From Streptomyces noursei ATCC 11455 (lineage in GTDB: Bacteria; Actinomycetota; Actinomycetes; Streptomycetales; Streptomycetaceae), in assembly GCF_001704275.1 (NCBI RefSeq), contig NZ_CP011533.1, forward strand, positions 1,922,001-1,986,000: a DNA stretch of 64,000 nucleotides, read 5' to 3'. Positions within the stretch are counted from its first letter, which is position 1. Every line of letters begins with the position of its first letter. The position numbers were made by a program, and so were the translations under genes. A model generated the notes under the pieces. The model had not been told where the DNA came from, did no database searches, and saw only the letters and a list, made by a program, of their open reading frames with translations. Below are positions 1-8,825 of the stretch, piece by piece.

Positions 1-787
1 TCTGGACCCGGGCGGTGACGCCGACCCGGGCGGCCTTGTCGAGGTCGGCCGAGGGCAGCACGACGTAGGGGTCGCTGCCGCCCAGTTCGAGGACGGTCTT
101 CTTGATCTCGTCGCCGGCGACGGCGGCGACCGAGCGGCCGGCGGGTTCACTGCCGGTGAGGGTGGCGGCGGCGATCCGCGGGTCGCGCAGCACCTCCTCG
201 ACGGCGCCGGAGCCGATCAGCAGGGTCTGGAAGCAGCCGTCGGGGTAGCCGGCGCGGCGGAAGAGCTCCTCCAGGTAGAGCGCGGTCTGCGGGACGTTGG
301 AGGCGTGTTTGAGCAGCCCGGTGTTGCCGGCCATCAGGGCGGGGGCGGCGAACCGGACGACCTGCCAGAGCGGGAAGTTCCAGGGCATCACCGCGAGGAT
401 GGTGCCGAGCGGGCGGTAGCGCACCACCGCGCGGATGGCTCCGGAGTCGCGGACGTCGGCGGGGTCGGGCCGCTCGTCGGCGAGCAGCGCCTCGGCGTGG
501 TCGGCGTACCAGCGCATCGCTTTGACGCACTTGGCGGCCTCGGCGCGGGCCTGGACCAGGGGTTTGCCCATCTCGGTGGTGAGGGTGCGGGCGACGCCGT
601 CCTGGTCGGCTTCGAGCAGGTCGGCGGCGCGGTGCAGGAGTTCGGCGCGGCGGGCGAACGACGTGCCGCGGTGGATCTGGAACGCCTGGTCGGCGCGGAC
701 CAGGCGGTCCTCGATCTCGCCCGCGTTGAGCGCGTCGAAGGTCTTGAGGGTCTCGCCGGTGGCCGGGTTGACCGTGGCGATGGCCAT
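1..787 (-). CDS. Succinate-semialdehyde-type aldehyde dehydrogenase, 3' end beyond the window
   Basis: Oxidises an aldehyde, probably succinic semialdehyde, to the acid with NAD(P). The visible 262 residues begin MAIATVNPATGETLKTF and contain the family blocks MPWNFPLWQ, the Rossmann region around LTGSEPAGRSV and the general-base segment VLELGGSDPYVV. The catalytic Cys lies past the window edge, so it cannot be checked. ATG at 787 is preceded by GGAGG eight bases upstream. MPWNFPLW and the short amino terminus match GabD/Sad enzymes better than betaine-aldehyde dehydrogenases. It reads in the same direction as the glutamine-synthetase-like gene downstream of the MFS gene, which suggests a shared role in amine or semialdehyde catabolism (inference). 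Substrate is uncertain. Confidence 0.85.
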   Translation of the reverse strand, partial: MAIATVNPATGETLKTFDALNAGEIEDRLVRADQAFQIHRGTSFARRAELLHRAADLLEADQDGVARTLTTEMGKPLVQARAEAAKCVKAMRWYADHAEALLADERPDPADVRDSGAIRAVVRYRPLGTILAVMPWNFPLWQVVRFAAPALMAGNTGLLKHASNVPQTALYLEELFRRAGYPDGCFQTLLIGSGAVEEVLRDPRIAAATLTGSEPAGRSVAAVAGDEIKKTVLELGGSDPYVVLPSADLDKAARVGVTARVQ

Positions 788-838
788 GGTCAGCACCTCC
801 TTGCGGTGTGGTGCGGTAGCGGGGTGCGACGGCCGGGC

Positions 839-1171
839 TCAGGGCCCGGCTTCACATGCCTGTCCGCCCCGCGGCTCCTGGGTGAGCGGCCGGGGGGCCG
901 GGGACGGCTCCGGGACCGGGTCGGGGTCGGGTCCGGGCGGGCGCGGCACCGGCAAGGGTTCCGGGGGGATCGGCTCGGGCGGCTCCGGCGGGGCGGGCGG
1001 CCCGGGCAGCGGCTCGGGCGGGGCGGGGCCGGGCGGCGGCTCCGGGATCGGGCCGGGCGGGGGTTCCGGGACGGGGCCGGGCGGCGGGCCACCGGGGTCC
1101 GGCGGAAGCGGCGGTGGCTCCCGGTCGCAGACGGGTGCGCGGTCACGGCGGACGAGCGGTTGCCGCTGCAC
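839..1171 (-). CDS. Small proline-rich hypothetical protein
   Basis: I do not recognise a function. The 110 residues begin MQRQPLVRRDRAP and continue into a long run of PPGP, PEPPPGP and PPEP repeats ending near residue 90, with no signal peptide and no membrane segment. The GTG start is preceded by GGAGG at an ideal seven-base spacing, and the frame ends 52 bases before the start of the dehydrogenase on the same strand, so it could be the first gene of that transcript. The composition is so biased that the frame might be chance in GC-rich DNA; the ribosome binding site is the main support. It is probably an extended polyproline-II-like soluble protein. Confidence 0.5.
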   Translation of the reverse strand: MQRQPLVRRDRAPVCDREPPPLPPDPGGPPPGPVPEPPPGPIPEPPPGPAPPEPLPGPPAPPEPPEPIPPEPLPVPRPPGPDPDPVPEPSPAPRPLTQEPRGGQACEAGP

Positions 1172-1310
1172 GACGGGCCTCCGGGATGAGACGACGGGTG
1201 GCGGATGAGCCCCCGTACCCGAGTCTGGCCCGTCCGCGGCCGGGCCGCACGGCGGATTCCGGCGCCGGGGCGGGCCGGTCTCCCGGCACCGGAAGGCCCG
1301 CCCCGGGGCG

Positions 1311-2618
1311 TCAGGGCTGCGGGTCGCGGGCGTCGTAGCGGGCGAAGGCGCGCCGGCCCAGTCCGAGCGCGGTCACGACCAGGACGCAGGCCAGGCCGCC
1401 GCCGACCACCGCGACGGCGGGCGAGCTCAGGTCGGCCGTGGAACCGGCGAGGAAGTCGCCGAGCCGCGGCCCGCCGGCGACCACCACGATGAAGACGCCC
1501 TGGAGCCGGCCGCGCATCTCGTCCGGGGTGGCGGCCTGCAGCATGGTGCTGCGGAACACCATGGACACGGTGTCCGCGCAGCCCGCGACGGCCAGGAAGA
1601 ACAGGCCCAGCCACAGGTGCCGGGAGAGGCCGAAGGCGGCGATCGCCGCGCCCCAGGCCGCCACCCCGAGCAGGATGGCCAGGCCGTGCCGGCGGACGCC
1701 GCCGAGCCAGCCGGAGAACAGCCCGCCCAGGACGGCGCCGACCGCGGGGGCGGCGACCAGCAGGCCGACGGTCCTGGCGTCGCCGCCGAACCACAGTGCG
1801 GCGATCGCCGGGTACAGCGCGCGCGGCTGGGCCAGCACCATCGCCGCGAGGTCGGCGAAGAACGTCATCCGCAGGTTGGGGCGGGTGGCGAGGAAGCGCA
1901 GGCCGTCCAGGACGGAGGCCCGGCGGGGTGGTCCTTCGCCCTGGTCGGGCCGCATGGCGGGCAGGCGCCACATCGCGTAGAGCGAGGCGCCGAAGGCGAC
2001 CACGTCGATGAGGTAGGCCGCCTGGTAGCCCCACAGGCCGACGATCACGCCGCCCAGCATCGGGCCGCCCATCAGGCCGAGGTTGGTGGTGAGCGACTGG
2101 AGGGCGTTGGCGGCCGGCAGCTGCTCGGTGGGCAGCAGGCGGGGGATCATCGACGAGCGGGCCGGGGAGTTCATCGCGAAGCAGACGGCCTGGAGCGCGA
2201 CGACGGTGTAGAGCAACCAGACGCGGTGGTAGCCGGCCAGTGCGGCGGAGGCCAGCACGACGGACATCACGGTGGCGCCGGCGGCGCTGGCCAGGCCCAG
2301 CTTGCGGCGGTCGACGGTGTCGGCGATGGCGCCGCCGTAGAGCCCGAAGACGACCAGCGGGACCAGGGAGCACAGGCCCACCAGGCCGACGGAGAAGGTG
2401 GAGCCGGTGATGGCGTAGACCTGGAGGGAGACCGCGAGCGCGGTCATCTGCTGGCCCATCCAGGAGACGGTGTTGCCGCACCACAGGCGGCGGTAGTCGG
2501 GCGAGGTGCGCAGCGGGGTCAGGTCGGCGAATATCCGTCCGCGCAGCGGTATTCGGGGCTTTTCGTCCGCGCCGGCCCGACCGTCGGCCGGCGTGTCAGA
2601 GGTCGTTGTACTGGGCAC
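1311..2618 (-). CDS. MFS transporter (EntS-like exporter family)
   Basis: Twelve-helix inner-membrane transporter of the MFS_3/EntS type, 435 residues. It has the family opening LRTSPDYRRLWCGNTVS, the loop-2/3 region GLYGGAIADTVDRRKLG with the D-R-R-K cluster, and FAMNSPARSSMIPRL in the TM4-5 region. Such proteins usually export small hydrophobic compounds or siderophores. GTG at 2618 is chosen because the conserved body starts soon after it; there is no clear ribosome binding site, so the message may be leaderless. It lies between the glutamine-synthetase/amidohydrolase pair and the proline-rich gene, all on the minus strand. The substrate cannot be read from sequence. Confidence 0.85.
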   Translation of the reverse strand: MPSTTTSDTPADGRAGADEKPRIPLRGRIFADLTPLRTSPDYRRLWCGNTVSWMGQQMTALAVSLQVYAITGSTFSVGLVGLCSLVPLVVFGLYGGAIADTVDRRKLGLASAAGATVMSVVLASAALAGYHRVWLLYTVVALQAVCFAMNSPARSSMIPRLLPTEQLPAANALQSLTTNLGLMGGPMLGGVIVGLWGYQAAYLIDVVAFGASLYAMWRLPAMRPDQGEGPPRRASVLDGLRFLATRPNLRMTFFADLAAMVLAQPRALYPAIAALWFGGDARTVGLLVAAPAVGAVLGGLFSGWLGGVRRHGLAILLGVAAWGAAIAAFGLSRHLWLGLFFLAVAGCADTVSMVFRSTMLQAATPDEMRGRLQGVFIVVVAGGPRLGDFLAGSTADLSSPAVAVVGGGLACVLVVTALGLGRRAFARYDARDPQP

Positions 2619-2676
2619 GCGGCAGTAAACCACGCCACGCGACGGCAATGGAATAGGCGCAGGACGCCAGCGCCCC

Positions 2677-3867
2677 TTACCGTCCGGTCTCCTCCCCTTC
2701 GCCGCCGTCCAGCCCGTACACCCGCCGCGCGTTGCCCGCCGCGAGCATCCCGGCGACCCGCCGGGCGTCCGCCGCCGACCAGGCCCCGGACGCCGTCCAG
2801 GCGCCCAGCACCTCGCCCAGCGCCGTCCGGAACAGGGCACTGCCCACCACGTACAGCTCCGGCAGCCCGTAGGCGTCGGTGGAGAACAGCAGCTTGCCGA
2901 ACGGCGCCAGCTCCAGGAACTCGGCGAGCACCGCGGGCGCCCGCGGGCCGACGTGGGTGAGGGTCAGCCCGACGTCCGCGTGGACGTGCGGGAAGACGCC
3001 GGCCAGATAGGCGGCCTGCCGGTGGTACGGGTAGCAGTGCAGCAGCACCAGGTCGGTGCCGGTGTCCGCGGTGGCCCGGACGAGGTCGGTGAGCAGCGTC
3101 GGGTCGGCGTGGTCCAGCCGCAGGTCGGGATCGCCGAAGCCGGTGTGGAGTTGGAGCGGGCGGCCGGTGGCCACGGCGAGCCAGATGAGGTGGCGCAGCA
3201 GGACGGGGTCGGTCATCCGGGGCGCGCCCGCGGCGAGCCAGTCGCGGGCAGCGGTGCGCACCGCGTCCGGGCCGGGCGGCCGGGGGTCCAGGGCGAGGCC
3301 GTGCCGGTAGGCGGCCACGGACTTGAAGGCGACGGCGGTGTCCGCCGCCGCGCGCACGGCGCGGGCCAGGGCGTCGGCGAACTCCTCGGCGGCGTCCGCC
3401 GTGCCGGCCCCGCGGTACCCGGCCGCGGTCCGGTCGGCGAGCGCCTCCAGCCGCACCACCTCGCGGCCGGTGCCGCCGCCCGCTTCGGCCGTCTCGGCCG
3501 GCCCGGTGAGGTCGCCGGGCAGACCGGTGTCGACGAGGTAGACGCCGATGCCGGTCGAGGACAGCAGCCGCCGCGCCGTCGCGTCCGGGCCCAGTTCGCG
3601 GCGGCGGGCCAGATAGCGCTCGGGCGGGCAGTGCGCGGGCAGGTCGAGCAGCGGCGGGCACCAGCGGCGGACCGCGAAACCGGTCTGGGTGTCGAAGTAG
3701 CTGGTGCCCGCCGCGGGCGGCCGGTCCGCCTCGGTGAGGAACCCCGCGAACGTCCCGGGGTCCGGCGCGTGGCGGACCACCCCGTGGCAGTGGTGGTCCA
3801 CCAGCGGCGGCAGCCCGTCCAGCACCGCGGAGTCGGGGGCGGCGGGCCCCGGGGCGTCCGCGGCCAT
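2677..3867 (-). CDS. FluG-type amidohydrolase (Amidohydro_2 family)
   Basis: Metal-dependent TIM-barrel hydrolase of 396 residues. The amino-terminal metal motif is DHHCHG (His26 and His28), a mid-barrel His lies in LQLHTGFG, a further His in LVLLHCYPYHRQA, and the terminal Asp in LLFSTDAYGL. The family includes the amino-terminal half of fungal FluG. Its ATG shares one base with the stop of the upstream glutamine-synthetase-like gene (TGATG), so the two are translationally coupled and probably act in one pathway, for example removing or transferring a gamma-glutamyl group (inference). Length is normal for a stand-alone member. Exact substrate unknown. Confidence 0.8.
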   Translation of the reverse strand: MAADAPGPAAPDSAVLDGLPPLVDHHCHGVVRHAPDPGTFAGFLTEADRPPAAGTSYFDTQTGFAVRRWCPPLLDLPAHCPPERYLARRRELGPDATARRLLSSTGIGVYLVDTGLPGDLTGPAETAEAGGGTGREVVRLEALADRTAAGYRGAGTADAAEEFADALARAVRAAADTAVAFKSVAAYRHGLALDPRPPGPDAVRTAARDWLAAGAPRMTDPVLLRHLIWLAVATGRPLQLHTGFGDPDLRLDHADPTLLTDLVRATADTGTDLVLLHCYPYHRQAAYLAGVFPHVHADVGLTLTHVGPRAPAVLAEFLELAPFGKLLFSTDAYGLPELYVVGSALFRTALGEVLGAWTASGAWSAADARRVAGMLAAGNARRVYGLDGGEGEETGR

Positions 3868-5249
3868 CACCAGCGCCAGCGGGTGGCCGCGACGATCTCC
3901 TCCGGCTCGCGGTCCGCGTAGTGGGCCTCCTCGGCCCGACGGACCGCGAGCACCGCGCCGTGCAGCACCTCGCCGAGCGCCTCGCGCAGCGGCGCCGACT
4001 TCTCGAACCGGTCGGCGGCCTCGGTGAGCGTGGCGGGCAGCCGCACGATGCCGCGCCGGGCGCGCTCGCGGACGCCGAGGACGCCCGGGTCGCCGATCTG
4101 CGGGGCCGGCAGGTGGGCCGCGGTGTCGATGCCGTGCAGCCCGGCGGCGATCACCGTGCCGACGGCGAGGTAGGGGTTGGCGGCGGCGTCGAAGGGCTTG
4201 ACCTCGGCGTGGCCGCCGTCGGGGTCGTCGGGCGCGCCGACCACCAGCCGGAGCGCCGCCTCGCGGTTCTCCACGCCCCAGCACTGGTAGACACCGGCCC
4301 AGTGGGAGGGCAGCAGCCGCAGGTAACTGGCGGGCGAGGGGCAGCCGATGGCGAGCAGGGCGGGCAGCGCGTCCAGGATGCCGGCGAGGAACGCCACCGC
4401 GTCGGGCGCCAGGGACCACTCGGCGCCCTCGGCCCGGTGCAGGCTCGTCCCCTCGCGGTGGAGGCTGAGGTGGAGGTGGCAGCCGTTGCCGACCTCGCCG
4501 GCGACGACGGACGGGGCGAAGGTGACGCGCAGCCCGTGCCGGGCGGAAACCGCGCGGACCGTCTCGCGCACCAGCACCACGTCGTCGGCGGCGCGCACCG
4601 GGTCGGCGGGCGCGGTGCTCACCTCGAACTGGCCGGGCGCGTACTCGGGATGGAGCTGGAGGACCTCGACGCCCTGGACGGTGAGGGCCTCGGTCACGTC
4701 GCGGAGGTAGTCGGAGAGCTCCACGACCCGGGCCATGCCGTAGGCGGGGCCGGTGCAGGGGTAGTCGAGCGGGGCGGCGTCGGTGGGCTCCTGCGGGGCG
4801 CGGGTGACCACCCACTCCGTCTCGAAGCCCATCCGCAGGTCGAGTCCGGCGGCGGCGGCCCGCTCGGCCATCCGGCGGGCGAACAGCCGCTGGCAGGCCG
4901 GGTGCGGCTGCCCCAGCAGGTCGTAGCGGTCGACCGGCGCCCAGGCCCAGCCGGGCTGCGCGGCCAGGGTGGTGAGCCGGTCCAGGTCGGGGATGAGCCG
5001 CAGATCGCCGTCCGGGCCGCCGAGGTGGTCGGAGGCGGTGATGGCGTCGTCGGAGGTGAAGACGTCGAAGACGGGCGACATCCCGACGCCGCGCGTCACG
5101 GCGTCCGCCAGCCGCCGTGGCGGAATGGTCTTGACGCGTGTGATGCCCGCGTTGTCCACCCAGGTCAGCGCGACGTTGCCGACGCCCTCCGCGTCGAGCC
5201 GCGCCGCCGACTGGCGGGCGTTGTCGCCCTGTTCCGCCCGCGATCCCAT
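3867..5249 (-). CDS. Glutamine-synthetase-like gamma-glutamyl ligase (FluG/NodGS or GlnA3/4 type)
   Basis: ATP-dependent ligase of the GS family, 460 residues, joining glutamate to an amine. Metal ligands are visible at GFETEW (Glu143, Glu145) and PEYAPGQFEV (Glu202, Glu209); the glutamate-binding loop is GNGCHLHLS (His258) and the family end motif is ANPYLA. The usual Arg before PD in the EVRxPD block of true GSI is Lys351 here (EVKPFD), which argues against ammonia as substrate. Streptomyces GlnA3 and GlnA4 are known to glutamylate polyamines and ethanolamine; the attached amidohydrolase gene points instead to a FluG-like system. There is no adenylylation Tyr motif. ATG 5249 has GTGAGGA upstream. 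Confidence 0.8.
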   Translation of the reverse strand: MGSRAEQGDNARQSAARLDAEGVGNVALTWVDNAGITRVKTIPPRRLADAVTRGVGMSPVFDVFTSDDAITASDHLGGPDGDLRLIPDLDRLTTLAAQPGWAWAPVDRYDLLGQPHPACQRLFARRMAERAAAAGLDLRMGFETEWVVTRAPQEPTDAAPLDYPCTGPAYGMARVVELSDYLRDVTEALTVQGVEVLQLHPEYAPGQFEVSTAPADPVRAADDVVLVRETVRAVSARHGLRVTFAPSVVAGEVGNGCHLHLSLHREGTSLHRAEGAEWSLAPDAVAFLAGILDALPALLAIGCPSPASYLRLLPSHWAGVYQCWGVENREAALRLVVGAPDDPDGGHAEVKPFDAAANPYLAVGTVIAAGLHGIDTAAHLPAPQIGDPGVLGVRERARRGIVRLPATLTEAADRFEKSAPLREALGEVLHGAVLAVRRAEEAHYADREPEEIVAATRWRW

Positions 5250-5327
5250 AGAACAGTCCTCACCTGGCCGTGCCGATCCCTCGGCGCCCGTGCCCGCAGT
5301 GTGCCGGGTCGGCCAGGGCCTTCCCGG

Positions 5328-7409
5328 TCAGGGGCAGTTGAACTCGCACCATACGCATTTTCCGCCGCCGCGCGGTTCCACTCCCCAGACATCCGCCAGC
5401 CGGTCCACGAGCAGCAGGCCGCGGCCGGAGACGCCGGCCTCGCCCGGTTCGCGGCGGCGCGGCAGGCTGCTGGACCCGTCCTCGACCTCCAGCCGCAGCC
5501 GCCGCTCGACGCCGTGCGGCATCCGGATGTTGACCACCGCCTCGCCGTCGGTGTGCAGCAGGGCGTTGGTGATCAACTCGTCGGCGACCAGCTCGATCTC
5601 CTCGGACCGCTCGCGGGCGCCCCAGGCGCGGACCGCGGCGCGGATCATGTGGCGGGCGGCGGCCAGCGCCTCGGGATCGGCAGGCGGGATGTGCTGCCGG
5701 AAGCGGCCCACGGTGTCGTGCTCGGGCGGGCCGAGGCGGCGCAGCAGGAGCAGCGCCATGTCGTCCTCGCCCCGCCGGTCGTCCGCCGACTCGCAGAGCC
5801 GGTCGGCGAGTTGCTGGACGTCCTGCGGGCCGTCCCGGACCTCCCGGGCCAGATGGTGCATCCCGGCGTCCAGATCGGCTCCGGGCTCCTCGACCAGCCC
5901 GTCCGTGCACAGCACCAGGGTGTCGCCGGGGGCCAGGTGGATGGTGGTGACGGGGTAGTCCAACAGCCGGAACTCGGAGGAGATGCCCAGTGGCAGCCCG
6001 CCGGCCACCGGGAGCCGGCGGCAGAAGCCCTCGGCGTGCCGCACCAGCGGATCGAGGTGGCCGGCCCGGACGAACCGGGCGGCCCCGGTGCTCAGGTCGG
6101 CGTCGACGTACGTGCAGGTGGCGAAGCGGTCGGTGTCGAGCTCGTTGAGGAACGCCGAGGCGCGGGCCACCACGGTGGCCGGGGCGTGCCCCTCCGCCGC
6201 GTAGGCGCGCAGCACGATCCGCAGCTGCCCCATGAGCGCGGCGGCCTGGGTGTCGTGGCCCTGGACGTCGCCGATGACCGCGGCGACCCGGCCGTTCGGC
6301 AGCGGGATCACGTCGTACCAGTCGCCGCCGATGTCCCGGCCCATCCGGGCGGAGCGGTAGCGGACCGCGATCTGCGCCTCGGCGACGCCGGGGATCCGGC
6401 GCGGCAGCATGGCCTGCTGGAGGCCGGCGGCGATCTCGTGCTCCTGGTCGTAGAGCATCGCCCGGGCCAGGCTCTGCGCGATGCTGCTGCCCAGCGCGAC
6501 CAGCACGTTGCGCTCCTGGTCGCGGAAGTCGCTCTCGCGCTCGAAGAAGAGCCCGATCACCCCGATCAGGCGGCCCTGCGCGATCAGCGGCAGATAGGCG
6601 CCGGAGCTGACGTGGAGCGGCTCGATGGCCGGCCACAGCCGCGGATACTGGTTGCGGAACTCGTCCCGGCTGTGCACGAACCGCGGGGTGAGGGTCCGCA
6701 CCACCTCGCTCATCGGGAACTCGTCGCCGACCCTGGTGTACTCCAGGTCCGGGACGAAGCTGCCGGCCTTGCCCTCGGAGACCAGCCGGATCCGCCCGGC
6801 CTCGACCAGGCCGAGGATGATGTTCTCGGCGCCCAGCCGGCTCAGCCCCTGCTCGTCGGCGAGGACGCCGATCACCTCGCCGACGGTGCGGGCGTGCGCC
6901 AGGGCGGCGGTGGTGCGCTCGACGATGCTGGTGTGCCGGCGGCGTTCCTCGGTGACCGCGATCCGCTCGGCGGCCTGGGCGTACTCGTCGGTGGCGTCGC
7001 GGACCACGCCGATGATGCGGCGGGGCCGGCCGGTGGGGTCGCGGCGGATGCTGCCCTGGGCGTGCGTCCAGCGCAGTGCGCCGTCCCGCAGCCGGACCCG
7101 GAAATAGGCGCCGTAGGAGTCGCTGCCGTCCTTGAGGGCGCGGGCCACCATGGCGTCGAGCCGGGACGCCTCGTAGCCCGGCACCCGGCAGCCGAGCGTC
7201 GTGGGGCGGTCGTCGTACTCCGACGGCAGGAGGTCGAAAACCTCCAGCGCGGGCGGATCCATGTGCATCAGCCCGCTGTCGAGGTCCCAGTCGAAGCCGC
7301 CCATCCCGTTGAGGGCCAGCGTCAGGTCCGGGTGGGCGGGCCAGTCGTCCGGCACCGACACGGTGGGCCGCTTCGCTCCCCGGTCAGCCATGCCGTCACT
7401 TTGCCACAT
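5328..7409 (-). CDS. PAS-GAF-SpoIIE phosphatase with C-terminal anti-sigma HATPase domain
   Basis: Multidomain regulator of 693 residues. Order: PAS/PAC about 20-150 (GFDWDLDSG, ending at GVVRDATDEY), GAF about 165-320 (SIVERTTAAL), PP2C/SpoIIE about 335-545 with the metal-binding GGDWYDVIPL and AVIGDVQGHD, then HATPase about 565-690 with ELVADELITNALLHT and SGRGLLLVDRLADVW. Such proteins dephosphorylate anti-anti-sigma factors while the kinase-like domain may bind a sigma or STAS partner, linking a sensed signal to partner switching. Start is ATG 7409 or, 18 bases later, ATG 7391 (MADRGAKRP); neither has a strong ribosome binding site. No sigma or STAS gene is adjacent, so the partner is encoded elsewhere. 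Confidence 0.9.
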   Translation of the reverse strand: MWQSDGMADRGAKRPTVSVPDDWPAHPDLTLALNGMGGFDWDLDSGLMHMDPPALEVFDLLPSEYDDRPTTLGCRVPGYEASRLDAMVARALKDGSDSYGAYFRVRLRDGALRWTHAQGSIRRDPTGRPRRIIGVVRDATDEYAQAAERIAVTEERRRHTSIVERTTAALAHARTVGEVIGVLADEQGLSRLGAENIILGLVEAGRIRLVSEGKAGSFVPDLEYTRVGDEFPMSEVVRTLTPRFVHSRDEFRNQYPRLWPAIEPLHVSSGAYLPLIAQGRLIGVIGLFFERESDFRDQERNVLVALGSSIAQSLARAMLYDQEHEIAAGLQQAMLPRRIPGVAEAQIAVRYRSARMGRDIGGDWYDVIPLPNGRVAAVIGDVQGHDTQAAALMGQLRIVLRAYAAEGHAPATVVARASAFLNELDTDRFATCTYVDADLSTGAARFVRAGHLDPLVRHAEGFCRRLPVAGGLPLGISSEFRLLDYPVTTIHLAPGDTLVLCTDGLVEEPGADLDAGMHHLAREVRDGPQDVQQLADRLCESADDRRGEDDMALLLLRRLGPPEHDTVGRFRQHIPPADPEALAAARHMIRAAVRAWGARERSEEIELVADELITNALLHTDGEAVVNIRMPHGVERRLRLEVEDGSSSLPRRREPGEAGVSGRGLLLVDRLADVWGVEPRGGGKCVWCEFNCP

Positions 7410-7595
7410 TCACCCTTAATGCGGCTTGTCCGCGCCCCCGGACCGAGCGGCCCGACCTCATCCACCACACCACTGACTCAAGCATCAGCATCCCCTCAAC
7501 ATCTCTGCATACTCGCGCCTGGAACAGGCTTTTCTCGTCCCGTACGAGGCGGCAACCATTGCGATGTTCTCAACGCCCTGTTAGCGTCCCCGGCC

Positions 7596-8492
7596 ATGGA
7601 CGAAGACCCCGGGGGCCGGATCACCGACAACACCGGACACGTCACCGACCGCGTCCGACAGGTGATCGCACGGCTCGGCTGCAGCCATCGCGAGTTCGCC
7701 CGCCGGATCGTGATGGACCCCTCCAAGCTGTCCCGGTCACTGGGCGGCACCCGGCGCTTCACGCTCGCCGAGATCGTCCGGATCGCCGACATCGGCGGGG
7801 TGGACACCGGCTGGCTCCTGGGCGCCCCGGAACGCCCCGCGGCACCGGCCGAACGCGCCCCGGCCGCGGTCCCCGAAGGCGGTCGCCCGCTGCAGATCGT
7901 CCGGGAGACCGTCCGCCTGATCGCCGAGCACGGCTTCCACGCCGTACGGGTCGCCGACATCGCCGCTGCCTGCGGCACCAGCCCGGCCGCCGTCCACTAC
8001 CACTTCCCCGGCCGCGACGAACTGCTGGAGGCCGCCGTCCGCTGGTGCATGGACGAGGACACCGAACGCCGCGCGGCCGGACTCGCCGCCGCCCCCGACG
8101 CCCGCGCCGAACTCCTGCACCTGATCGCCCTGCAGACCCCGCGCACCGCGCAGCAACGCCGACAGTGGCTGGTCTGGCTCGACCTGTGGGCCCAGGCCGC
8201 CCGCGACACCGCCGTGGGACGCCTCCACGAGCACTACTACCGGCAGTGGCGCGGCACCGTCGCCGACGTCCTCCGACGCGGCACCGACCAGGGCGTCTTC
8301 CGCCCCGTCGACCCCGACGTCACCGCCCTCCGACTCACCGCACTCATCGACGGCCTGGCCACCCAGGTCCTGGCCACCGCCCCGGACAGCACCAGCCCCG
8401 ACACCATGCACGCCGCCCTGCTGACGTTCGTGGAGAACGAACTGGACACCGACCGACCGACGCCCCCGACCACCGACCCGACCCACACCTGA
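7596..8492 (+). CDS. Hybrid XRE-TetR transcriptional regulator
   Basis: DNA-binding regulator of 298 residues with two different helix-turn-helix units. An XRE-like fold occupies about residues 10-75 (IARLGCSHREFARRI, then PSKLSRSLGGTRRF), followed by a short Ala/Pro linker and a TetR amino-terminal domain at about 88-135 (DIAAACGTSPAAVHYHF). The carboxy-terminal half resembles BetI/TetR_C ligand domains. It precedes, on the same strand, the BKACE and carnitine-dehydrogenase genes, so it probably senses a quaternary amine or acyl intermediate and controls them (inference). ATG 7596 follows a GC-rich leader without an obvious ribosome binding site; an upstream in-frame GTG cannot be excluded. 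Confidence 0.85.
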   Translation: MDEDPGGRITDNTGHVTDRVRQVIARLGCSHREFARRIVMDPSKLSRSLGGTRRFTLAEIVRIADIGGVDTGWLLGAPERPAAPAERAPAAVPEGGRPLQIVRETVRLIAEHGFHAVRVADIAAACGTSPAAVHYHFPGRDELLEAAVRWCMDEDTERRAAGLAAAPDARAELLHLIALQTPRTAQQRRQWLVWLDLWAQAARDTAVGRLHEHYYRQWRGTVADVLRRGTDQGVFRPVDPDVTALRLTALIDGLATQVLATAPDSTSPDTMHAALLTFVENELDTDRPTPPTTDPTHT

Positions 8493-8825
8493 CGACCGCC
8501 ACCGGACGCCGGGAGCCCCCGCGGCGGCACCGAGCGCCTGTGGCGACCGTGGCCGTGGGTCCCGTGCACGCTGCGGGCCCCGTGGTCCCCGTCGGCCACG
8601 TGCACCCCATAAGCCCCGTGGGCGTGACGAACCCCCGTGCCGGTGTGCCGCCCTGCGGCCCTGCGGCCCGCGCCGGGTGCCCGGCGCCCTGTGTCCTGTG
8701 CCCTGTGCCCTGTGCCCGGAAGAGCAGAGCCACGCACCAGCCGACGGCCGACCAGCTCACCGCCCCTGCCCGAGCGCGCCCCCTCCCCCTCGGGTCCCGC
8801 ACACCCCTCCGACCGAAGGGATCCC
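8493..8825 (+). other. Regulator-to-BKACE intergenic region with low-complexity tracts
   Basis: 333 bases between the hybrid regulator and the BKACE gene. No convincing gene is seen. It holds degenerate GC-rich GCCCCGTG-like and CCCTGCGG-like iterations, then four tandem 7-bp units, and ends with the BKACE ribosome binding site GAAGGGA. A promoter for the catabolic genes is likely here but cannot be pinpointed. Confidence 0.6.
8688..8715 (+). repeat. Tandem heptanucleotide repeat, 4 units
   Basis: Four head-to-tail copies of CCTGTGC (the first ends in T). It lies in non-coding DNA, so copy number can vary by slippage without disturbing a reading frame. No function is evident. Confidence 0.85.

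Noticed and set aside
3921..7559. Very long plus-strand open frame opposite the GS-like and phosphatase genes
   Set aside because: Shadow frame created by GC-rich codon bias; the opposite strand encodes recognised domains throughout. Only its end, from ATG 7596, is a real gene.
8493..8825. CCTGTGC tandem units considered as a CRISPR-like or iteron array
   Set aside because: Only four 7-bp units without spacers, in a low-complexity GC tract; no replication or Cas genes nearby.
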